NCBI GenBank assembly: GCA_024635735.1
Contig: JAGXII010000039.1
Coordinates: 1-7,548, forward strand
Source: Christiangramia sp.
GTDB lineage: Bacteria; Bacteroidota; Bacteroidia; Flavobacteriales; Flavobacteriaceae
Direction: 5' to 3'
DNA: 7,548 nucleotides
Shown here: positions 1 to 5,043 of the stretch, piece after piece
How positions within the stretch are numbered: position 1 is the first letter of the stretch
How the letters are laid out: each line of letters begins with the position of its first letter
Made by a program: the position numbers and the translations under genes
Notes under the pieces: generated by a model
What the model saw: the letters and a program-made list of their open reading frames with translations, nothing else
Told to the model about the DNA's origin: nothing
Databases searched by the model: none

Positions 1-1891
1 AATAAATATTAACATTGCTCCCAACCCGTCTCACCTGGAAACAGTGGGCTCTGTGGTTGAAGGGATCACCAGAGCCAAGCAGGACCGCAGGTATAATAGA
101 GACAATAGTAAGGTTCTCCCTATACTTGTGCATGGCGACGCGGCAATCGCTGGCCAGGGTATTGTTTATGAAATTATTCAAATGGCCCAGCTGGATGGTT
201 ACCAAACCGGCGGGACTATACATATAGTAGTAAATAATCAGATTGGATTTACTACCAACTATCTCGATGCAAGAAGTTCAACCTATTGTACCGATGTTGG
301 AAAAGTTACTCTTTCACCGGTACTGCATGTAAATGCCGATGATGCCGAAGCCGTGGTTCACGCAATACTCTTCGCGCTGGATTTTAGGATGAAATTTAAA
401 AGAGATGTATTTATTGATCTTCTTGGCTATAGAAAATATGGTCATAATGAAGGTGATGAACCTAGATTTACCCAGCCTAAGCTTTATAAGGCGATTGCCA
501 AGCACAAAAATGCCCGCGATATTTATACCGAAAAGCTTAAAAACGAAGGGGTAATAACCGATAGTTTCCTGGAAGAACTGGAAGAAAAGTACAAGGCTGC
601 TCTTGAAGAAAAGCTTGAAGATTCCAGAAAAGAAGACACCACCAGAATTACTCCTTTCATGCAGGATGAATGGGAAGGTTTCGAAAATGTTCAGGAAGAT
701 GAGATGATGAAGGAGATTGATACTACTTTTGATCTTAAGAAACTGGACAAGATTGCCGAGGCCGTTTCTAAATTACCTGAGGGTAAGAAGTTTATGAGAA
801 AGATTCAAAAGATCATAGACGGAAGAAAAAAAATGTATTTTGAAGATAACAAGCTGGACTGGGCAATGGCCGAACACCTGGCGTATGGATCTTTAATGAC
901 TGAAGGATATAATATCCGAATGAGTGGGCAGGACAGTGAAAGAGGTACTTTTTCCCACCGCCATGCCGTTGTGAAAGTAGAAGAGAGTGAGGAAGAAATT
1001 ATTCTTCACAATAATATTGAGAACAGAGATGGAGATTTCTTTATTTACAACTCCCCTCTTTCAGAATATGGAGTAGTTGGTTTTGATTATGGTTATGCCA
1101 TGGCAAGCCCTACAACCTTAACAATCTGGGAAGCTCAGTTTGGAGATTTCGTAAATGGCGCCCAGATCATGATAGACCAGTATATTTCTGCTGCTGAAGA
1201 TAAGTGGAAACTGCAAAACGGACTGGTAATGTTTTTACCTCATGGTTATGAAGGTCAGGGAGCAGAACACTCGTCTGGTAGAATGGAGCGTTTTCTACAG
1301 TTATGTGCAAAAGACAATATGTATGTCGCTGATATTTCAACTCCGGCGAACATGTTCCATTTGCTAAGAAGACAAATGAAGGCCAATTTTAGAAAGCCGC
1401 TTATTGTTTTCACTCCAAAGAGTCTGTTGAGACATCCAAAGGTTATTTCAACTAAAGAGGAATTTGCTAATGGAAGTTTCCATCCTTTAATTGATGATCC
1501 TGAAGCAAAAGCAGATAAGGTAAAAAGCCTTGTTTTCTGTACCGGTAAATTCTATTACGATCTTCTAAAATATAAAGAAGAAAATAACAGAGATGATGTC
1601 GCTCTTGTAAGATTAGAGCAGCTATTCCCATTACCAACAGCAAGGATGAAAGAAATGATGGAAAAATATAAGAATGCCGACGATATCCTCTGGGCTCAGG
1701 AAGAACCTAGAAATATGGGAGCTTATGGGCACTTATTGATGCATTTCAGGGAAGCCCGGAATTTCAGGGTATGTAGCCGTAAATTCTATGGTTCACCCGC
1801 AGCCGGTAGCTCAGTAAGATTCAAAAAACGACATGAACGCGTCATTGCGAGCGTTTTCGATAAAGATTTAAACGAAGAAGAAAATAATTAA
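1..1891 (+). CDS. sucA: 2-oxoglutarate dehydrogenase E1 component, 5'-truncated by window edge
   Basis: This is the thiamine-diphosphate-dependent E1 subunit, which decarboxylates 2-oxoglutarate and passes the succinyl group to the lipoyl arm of E2 in the cytoplasmic TCA-cycle complex. The reading frame is open from base 2, so the true start lies to the left; 629 residues are present. E. coli SucA has about 933, so roughly 300 are missing. Visible family motifs are NPSHLE (nt 23-40), GDAAIAGQG (nt 134-160) and NNQIGFTT (nt 233-256), which together form the thiamine diphosphate/Mg site, then GHNEGDEP (nt 440-463), the GTFSHRH segment (about nt 944-964), EAQFGDF (about nt 1130-1150) and GYEGQGAEHSSGR (nt 1244-1282). 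The last is typical of the C-terminal transketolase-like half. The frame ends with TAA, 42 bp before sucB, so the two genes are almost certainly one operon. No frameshift or missing motif was seen. An in-frame GTG at 44 is internal and is not the start. Confidence 0.97.
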   Translation, partial: ININIAPNPSHLETVGSVVEGITRAKQDRRYNRDNSKVLPILVHGDAAIAGQGIVYEIIQMAQLDGYQTGGTIHIVVNNQIGFTTNYLDARSSTYCTDVGKVTLSPVLHVNADDAEAVVHAILFALDFRMKFKRDVFIDLLGYRKYGHNEGDEPRFTQPKLYKAIAKHKNARDIYTEKLKNEGVITDSFLEELEEKYKAALEEKLEDSRKEDTTRITPFMQDEWEGFENVQEDEMMKEIDTTFDLKKLDKIAEAVSKLPEGKKFMRKIQKIIDGRKKMYFEDNKLDWAMAEHLAYGSLMTEGYNIRMSGQDSERGTFSHRHAVVKVEESEEEIILHNNIENRDGDFFIYNSPLSEYGVVGFDYGYAMASPTTLTIWEAQFGDFVNGAQIMIDQYISAAEDKWKLQNGLVMFLPHGYEGQGAEHSSGRMERFLQLCAKDNMYVADISTPANMFHLLRRQMKANFRKPLIVFTPKSLLRHPKVISTKEEFANGSFHPLIDDPEAKADKVKSLVFCTGKFYYDLLKYKEENNRDDVALVRLEQLFPLPTARMKEMMEKYKNADDILWAQEEPRNMGAYGHLLMHFREARNFRVCSRKFYGSPAAGSSVRFKKRHERVIASVFDKDLNEEENN

Positions 1892-1899
1892 GAACCAAT

Positions 1900-1915
1900 T
1901 TCCTGAATTCAGGAA
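1900..1915. repeat. 16-bp perfect palindrome in the sucA-sucB gap
   Basis: TTCCTGAATTCAGGAA is its own reverse complement. In RNA it could form a 6-bp stem with an AATT loop. It is framed by a direct repeat of GAACCAA (1892-1898 and 1913-1919). No T-tract follows, so it is not a factor-independent terminator. It could act as an mRNA-processing or stability element between the two cistrons, or be chance; function is unknown. Confidence 0.6.
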
Positions 1916-1933
1916 CCAAAATAAATAACGATC

Positions 1934-3193
1934 ATGGCCTTAGAAATGAAAGTTCCTTCACCCGGGGAATCCATCACTGAAGTTGAAATTGCACAGTGGC
2001 TGGTAGAAGACGGGGATTACGTTGAAAAAGATCAGGCTGTTGCCGAAGTAGATAGCGATAAAGCTACCCTTGAACTTCCTGCGGAAGCCAGCGGTATTAT
2101 CACTCTGAAAGCAGAAGAAGGCGATGTAGTGGAAGTTGGTCAGGTGGTTTGTCTAATCGATACCGAAGCAGCGAAGCCAGAAGGCGACGATGCAAAAAGC
2201 AAAGAGGAAGAAAAGGAACGACAGGCAAAGAAAGAAGATAAGAATAGTGCAAAGGCAGATGCCAAAACTGAAAAGCCTTCCAAATCCAGTACTCCTTCAC
2301 AAAAGCAGGATACTTATGCTTCCGGAAGCCCTTCTCCGGCCGCTAAAAAGATTCTGGATGAAAAAGGAATTAGCGCTAAAGATGTAAAAGGTTCAGGCAG
2401 AGATGGTCGCATCACTAAAGAAGATGCTGTTGAAGCAAAAGCTTCTATGGGAACTCCCGGACCTGGAAAACGTGGGGAATCAAAGAAAAAAATGTCTATG
2501 TTCCGCCGTAAACTGGCTGAACGTTTAGTAAGTGCAAAGAACGATACGGCAATGTTAACCACCTTCAACGAGGTAGATATGTCTCCAATCTTCGCGCTTC
2601 GTAAAAAATATAAAGAGGAGTTCAAGGATAAACACGGAGTTAGCCTTGGATTTATGTCGTTCTTTACTTTAGCCGTAATCCGGGCTTTAGAAGAATATCC
2701 TGCAGTAAATTCCATGATAGATGGAGATTACCAGGTAAGTTATGATTATAAGGATATAAGCATTGCTGTTTCAGGCCCTAAAGGTCTTACTGTACCGGTA
2801 ATTAGAAATGCTGAAAATCTAAGTTTCAGAGGAGTTGAAGCTGAAGTGAAAAGACTTGCTCTAAGAGCTCGTGACGGGAAGATCACCGTTGATGAAATGA
2901 CCGGTGGTACTTTTACCATCACCAATGGAGGAGTATTTGGCTCAATGCTTTCCACTCCAATTATCAATCCGCCCCAGAGTGCTATTCTTGGAATGCATAA
3001 TATCGTAGAAAGACCAATAGCTATTGATGGACATGTGGAGATAAGACCTATTATGTATGTAGCTCTTTCTTATGATCACCGTATCATTGATGGAAGAGAA
3101 TCTGTTGGATTCCTTGTGGCCGTTAAAGAGGCCCTGGAAAATCCTGAAGAACTGCTAATGGATAATGATGTAAAAAAAGCTCTGGAATTATAA
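1934..3193 (+). CDS. sucB: 2-oxoglutarate dehydrogenase E2, dihydrolipoyllysine-residue succinyltransferase
   Basis: This 419-residue protein (also called odhB) transfers the succinyl group from its lipoyl arm to CoA and forms the core of the 2-oxoglutarate dehydrogenase complex. Domains in order: one lipoyl domain (about residues 2-78) with lipoyl-lysine K43 in EVDSDKATLE; a highly charged Lys/Glu-rich linker (about 80-130); a peripheral-subunit-binding domain (about 132-168, SPAAKKILDE...GRITKEDA) that docks E1 and E3; and the catalytic acyltransferase domain (about 187-419). The catalytic domain shows GGTFTITNGGVFGS (324-337) and the active-site motif DHRIIDG, with catalytic H382 and D386. 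E. coli SucB is close in length (405). The ATG at 1934 gives a lipoyl domain starting at the expected point; no clear Shine-Dalgarno precedes it, as is usual in Bacteroidota. It lies 42 bp after sucA and is followed by a strong terminator. The single lipoyl domain and partner gene favour 2-oxoglutarate over pyruvate dehydrogenase E2. Confidence 0.97.
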   Translation: MALEMKVPSPGESITEVEIAQWLVEDGDYVEKDQAVAEVDSDKATLELPAEASGIITLKAEEGDVVEVGQVVCLIDTEAAKPEGDDAKSKEEEKERQAKKEDKNSAKADAKTEKPSKSSTPSQKQDTYASGSPSPAAKKILDEKGISAKDVKGSGRDGRITKEDAVEAKASMGTPGPGKRGESKKKMSMFRRKLAERLVSAKNDTAMLTTFNEVDMSPIFALRKKYKEEFKDKHGVSLGFMSFFTLAVIRALEEYPAVNSMIDGDYQVSYDYKDISIAVSGPKGLTVPVIRNAENLSFRGVEAEVKRLALRARDGKITVDEMTGGTFTITNGGVFGSMLSTPIINPPQSAILGMHNIVERPIAIDGHVEIRPIMYVALSYDHRIIDGRESVGFLVAVKEALENPEELLMDNDVKKALEL

Positions 3194-3210
3194 GTAGGAA
3201 AGAGATAAAA

Positions 3211-3248
3211 AACAAAAAAAGGCCTGCATTTGCGGGCCTTTTTTGTTT
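3211..3248. terminator. bidirectional intrinsic terminator after sucB
   Basis: An A-rich left arm followed by GGCCTGC (about 3214-3227), an ATTT loop and GCGGGCC with a T-run (3232-3244) make a stem of about 13 bp with one G-T wobble. On the plus strand the GC core is followed by six T, G, then TTT, and the hairpin begins about 20 nt after the sucB stop. On the minus strand the core is followed by seven T, G and six T, so it should also stop transcription from the right. The minus-strand small ORF ends only about 10 nt away, which fits a shared convergent terminator. Confidence 0.93.
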
Positions 3249-3258
3249 CTAACAAAAA

Positions 3259-3363
3259 TTAAAACAAAACTAACAAACGAATAACGTTTAATGATAATAC
3301 CCCCACCACTAAAACGGCCAGGATGATGAAAAAGACTTGCGAGGATATTTTATATTTAATCAT
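3259..3363 (-). CDS. putative 34-residue single-pass membrane peptide
   Basis: A short open frame encodes 34 residues: a polar, basic start (MIKYKISSQ), one strongly hydrophobic stretch (about residues 10-25, VFFIILAVLVVGVLSL), then NVIRLLVLF. It reads as a one-span membrane peptide with a positively charged N terminus. I do not recognise a family and assign no function. Support for a real gene: the hydrophobic segment is unbroken; an exact TAGCTTTG -7-like element lies 23 bp upstream; and the frame ends just before the strong terminator at 3211-3248. The chosen ATG is the only ATG in the frame after an upstream stop. AGGAGG (plus-strand positions 3381-3386) lies 17 nt upstream, which is too far for a normal ribosome site and may coincide with the transcript start. 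It lies 68 bp downstream of the retropepsin-like gene on the same strand, so co-transcription is also possible. Without conservation data, chance remains a real alternative. Confidence 0.5.
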   Translation of the reverse strand: MIKYKISSQVFFIILAVLVVGVLSLNVIRLLVLF

Positions 3364-3386
3364 TATATTATTGTAATTAACCTCCT

Positions 3387-3394
3387 CAAAGCTA
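3387..3394 (-). promoter_or_regulatory. candidate -7 promoter element for the 34-residue ORF
   Basis: On the minus strand this reads TAGCTTTG, an exact match to the Bacteroidota -7 consensus TAnnTTTG. A transcript would start near 3381, giving a leader of under 20 nt before the ATG at 3363. The -33 side is weak: TTTA rather than TTTG lies 19 bp upstream. In AT-rich DNA such an octamer can occur by chance. Confidence 0.4.
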
Positions 3395-3415
3395 ATCAAT
3401 TATCATTCTCCCATA

Positions 3416-3433
3416 AAGGGGAAAATTCCCCTT
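3416..3433 (-). other. GC-core hairpin at the 3' end of the retropepsin-like gene
   Basis: AAGGGGAA and TTCCCCTT are separated by two bases and overlap the stop codon of the minus-strand protease gene. They can fold into a compact 7-8 bp hairpin. On the minus strand it is followed by TTTATGGG, a poor T-tract, so as a terminator it would be weak or leaky. It may instead protect the mRNA 3' end or limit read-through into the small ORF beyond. Confidence 0.45.
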
Positions 3434-3866
3434 ATTTAAGATATAAAGCTTTGTTTTTATAGTCAATTACAGCTTTTCCCTTTTTAAGAATATCTGCTCC
3501 TATTATTCCATGTACCTTCTCAGCTTTGTGGTTAACAAGGGCTTCATTCACATGTCTAAGATCAAATAAGACCAGGTCTACTTTCTTTTTTTTCCAGCCT
3601 TTAATTTCTATTCGATTCTTCTGAGCGATCTGGGTAAGCATATCTGTAGCTCCCGCTCCGGCCGCTTTTACATCGCTGTCTTCTGCCAGTAATTCAAAAT
3701 GTTCAATGGCCTCCAAGCCAACGCAAGTAGATGATGCGCCGGTATCCAGAATAAAATTTCCTTCTATATCATTGATTTTCGCGACCACCTCCAAATGATT
3801 GGTTTTTGTATAACTAAGTTTTATACGATGGTATCCTTTCTCCTTCAATAGCTTTTTCAAAGACAT
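3432..3866 (-). CDS. retropepsin-like aspartyl protease family protein
   Basis: The 144-residue product has the hallmarks of a clan AA retropepsin-like domain. There is a hydrophobic strand running into the active-site motif ILDTGASSTCV, with catalytic D41 in DTGAS (41-45). Near the end is HGIIGADILKKGKAVIDYKNKALYL, shown here in pieces as HGIIGADIL then AVIDY, which matches the second conserved G-x-D/N-hydrophobic flap of these proteins. The size fits a single lobe, so activity would need a homodimer, as in retroviral proteases. No signal peptide or membrane segment is visible: the N terminus is basic and polar (MSLKKLLKEKGYHR), so a cytoplasmic location is inferred. It stands alone, not in a retroelement, and resembles the single-domain aspartyl proteases common in Bacteroidota chromosomes. 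The natural substrate is unknown. The ATG lies 10 nt after an exact -7-like element, implying a very short leader. Confidence 0.85.
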   Translation of the reverse strand: MSLKKLLKEKGYHRIKLSYTKTNHLEVVAKINDIEGNFILDTGASSTCVGLEAIEHFELLAEDSDVKAAGAGATDMLTQIAQKNRIEIKGWKKKKVDLVLFDLRHVNEALVNHKAEKVHGIIGADILKKGKAVIDYKNKALYLK

Positions 3867-3876
3867 TTTTTTTATG

Positions 3877-3884
3877 CAAATATA
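3877..3884 (-). promoter_or_regulatory. candidate -7 promoter element for the retropepsin-like gene
   Basis: The minus strand reads TATATTTG, an exact fit to TAnnTTTG, ending 10 nt before the ATG at 3866. A start a few bases downstream would leave a leader of only about 4-6 nt. No TTG at the usual -33 distance is evident; an inverted repeat occupies the spacer instead. Confidence 0.45.
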
Positions 3885-3907
3885 AGGTTTTAGTGATTTG
3901 AAAACCT
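3885..3907. repeat. 7-bp inverted repeat next to the protease promoter
   Basis: AGGTTTT (3885-3891) and AAAACCT (3901-3907) form an exact inverted repeat around a 9-bp centre. It abuts the upstream side of the candidate -7 element at 3877-3884, so a dimeric regulator bound here would cover the promoter spacer. The half-sites are AT-rich and short, so an operator role is only suggested. The rest of the divergent gap (3867-4019) holds nothing else I can name. Confidence 0.4.
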
Positions 3908-4007
3908 GAGATGGATTTGGTTTACTTGGTCCATATTTCTAATAAAAAAGTCGGTCTGTATGATTTTATGAGCTGATCTTCAAATTTATATATAACCGAT
4001 TTTTATC

Positions 4008-4015
4008 TATATTTA
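4008..4015 (+). promoter_or_regulatory. weak candidate -7 element for the Zn-ribbon gene
   Basis: TATATTTA differs from TAnnTTTG only in the last base and ends 4 nt before the ATG at 4020. A transcript would then be nearly leaderless. No -33 TTG is evident, and the stretch is so AT-rich that chance is likely. Confidence 0.2.
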
Positions 4016-4019
4016 AATT

Positions 4020-4367
4020 ATGGAAAAAACCTGTGCGGAGTGCGGTGAGAAAATAAGAGGCAGGACAGATAAAAAATTCTGCAGTGATTATTGCCGTAAT
4101 TCCTTTCATAACAAGGCGAATAAAGCCAGTTCCAATCTTATCAGGAACACAAACAATCTACTTCGTAAAAATTACAGGATTCTGGAGGAATTAAATCCGG
4201 ATGGTAAAACCTCTGTGCCCAAATCAAAATTACTGGCTAAAGGATTTAGCTTTGAATATTTTACCAGTCTTTATACGACGAAAACCGGTAATCAGTATCA
4301 TTTTGTGTACGATCAGGGATATTTAAAGCTGGATAACGATTTCTACGCATTGGTAAGAAGGAGTTAA
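4020..4367 (+). CDS. Zn-ribbon domain-containing hypothetical protein (DUF2116-like)
   Basis: The 115-residue protein starts with a Zn-binding knuckle: C5-x2-C8 and C21-x3-C25, with the context GRTDKKFCSDYCRNSF. This is the pattern of the short Zn-ribbon family annotated as DUF2116-like in Bacteroidota. After a polar helix rich in Asn and Lys (about 30-55), the C-terminal half (about 60-112) has a second conserved-looking block: LAKGFSFEYFTSLY, YHFVYDQGYLKL and the ending FYALVRR. Proteins with this arrangement are frequent in flavobacteria, but I know of no established function. The Zn knuckle followed by basic residues could suit nucleic-acid or protein binding; that is inference. No signal peptide or membrane span is present, so it is probably cytoplasmic. 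It is transcribed away from the retropepsin-like gene across a 153-bp gap and converges with the CBS gene, with 88 bp between the two stops and no strong terminator hairpin there. Confidence 0.85.
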   Translation: MEKTCAECGEKIRGRTDKKFCSDYCRNSFHNKANKASSNLIRNTNNLLRKNYRILEELNPDGKTSVPKSKLLAKGFSFEYFTSLYTTKTGNQYHFVYDQGYLKLDNDFYALVRRS

Positions 4368-4455
4368 AGGAAAAAAAGCAGGAGAAAATTTTAGAAACTC
4401 AACACAATTCAAGGTCAATTTTACCCTAGAATCAGAATTGAAAAACAAATTAAAA

Positions 4456-4923
4456 TCAATACTTCCAGTTCTGACCTTTAAGTTTTAATGCAGCCCTAAG
4501 AACATCACGCTGACTAATTTGCCCAATCAGTTTTCCATTTTCAACAATAGGAAACCTGCGAAACTTCATTTCAATAAATTTTTTCGCTGCATCGAGAACA
4601 TTCATATTTCCATCGATGGTTTCCACATTACAGTGCATCCTTTTTCCCACCGTAAGATCCTCTATAGGCATATTGTAATAACGGCTGTCTGAAACATGTT
4701 TCATACAATCCCCTTCAGATATAATCCCAAGAAGTTCTTGTCTTTCATTCACCACACACCCTCCGGAAATCCCATGTTTAATGAGCTTTTCCATCGCGTC
4801 CATAATGTTTTCCTTTTCACTAAATGTAATTAAATTCGAGGTCATATAATCCCTGACAAGTATCGGGGCCGATTTTGGCTCTTCGGGGGCTGCCCTTCTA
4901 CCCATAAAACTCTTAATTCCCAT
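4456..4923 (-). CDS. CBS-domain pair protein
   Basis: The 155-residue protein is essentially a tandem CBS pair (Bateman module) with a short N-terminal tail and no attached enzyme or transporter. CBS1 spans about residues 22-78 (VRDYMTSNLITFSEKENI, then GIISEGD at 66-72). CBS2 spans about 92-148 (VGKRMHCNVETIDGNMNVLD, then GQISQRD at 134-140). The two G-x-I-S-x-x-D segments are the usual ribose/phosphate contacts of adenosine-nucleotide-binding CBS domains, so it probably senses ATP, AMP or a related ligand. The target is unknown. No membrane segment is visible, so it is probably cytoplasmic. The start at 4923 leaves a 21-residue tail (MGIKSFMGRRAAPEEPKS...) before CBS1; an internal ATG at residue 7 is possible but less favoured. 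It diverges from the M28 peptidase gene across 120 bp carrying candidate promoters for both. Confidence 0.93.
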   Translation of the reverse strand: MGIKSFMGRRAAPEEPKSAPILVRDYMTSNLITFSEKENIMDAMEKLIKHGISGGCVVNERQELLGIISEGDCMKHVSDSRYYNMPIEDLTVGKRMHCNVETIDGNMNVLDAAKKFIEMKFRRFPIVENGKLIGQISQRDVLRAALKLKGQNWKY

Positions 4924-4951
4924 ATTTATAAGATTTTGATTCTTAATTACT

Positions 4952-4985
4952 TAAATATAAGGAATTTTAAAATATCAGGTCTCAA
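4952..4985 (-). promoter_or_regulatory. candidate promoter for the CBS-domain gene
   Basis: On the minus strand TTG (4985-4983) is followed after 23 bp by TATATTTA (4959-4952), one base off the Bacteroidota -7 consensus TAnnTTTG. The leader to the ATG at 4923 would be about 20-25 nt. The spacing is at the long end of the accepted range. Confidence 0.35.
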
Positions 4986-4993
4986 CTCTAAAA

Positions 4994-5024
4994 TTTGCGC
5001 AAAGAAAAAACTTAATTAACTTTA
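4994..5024 (+). promoter_or_regulatory. candidate promoter for the M28 peptidase gene
   Basis: TTTG (4994-4997) is followed after 19 bp by TAACTTTA (5017-5024), one base off the TAnnTTTG -7 consensus and with typical Bacteroidota spacing. A start near 5030 would give a leader of about 14 nt before the ATG at 5044. The TTTG is the left half of a perfect 10-bp palindrome, TTTGCGCAAA (4994-5003), which could serve as an operator. Confidence 0.45.
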
Positions 5025-5043
5025 GACTTTCCAAACCAACTAC

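Noticed and set aside
44..46. GTG at 44 as a start for the E1 gene
   Set aside because: The frame is open to the left edge and conserved E1 sequence (NPSHLE) lies upstream of it, so it is an internal valine codon.
2314..2715. 133-codon open frame on the minus strand inside sucB
   Set aside because: It lies wholly antisense to a well-supported enzyme gene and its translation shows no recognisable domain; it is a shadow of the sucB codon pattern.
3911..3976. 21-codon plus-strand frame in the protease/Zn-ribbon gap
   Set aside because: Very short, no hydrophobic span or motif, no promoter-like element upstream on that strand, and AT-rich DNA yields such frames by chance.
4403..4440. CAATTC ... 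GAATTG inverted repeat between the Zn-ribbon and CBS genes
   Set aside because: Six AT-rich pairs with a loop of more than 20 nt and no T-tract; too weak to call a terminator or operator.
3259..4923. The cluster of retropepsin-like, Zn-ribbon, small membrane peptide and CBS genes as a defence or signalling system
   Set aside because: The genes alternate in strand, have separate promoter candidates, and include no nuclease, reverse transcriptase, NTPase or sensor-effector pairing typical of such systems. They look like ordinary flavobacterial chromosomal genes.
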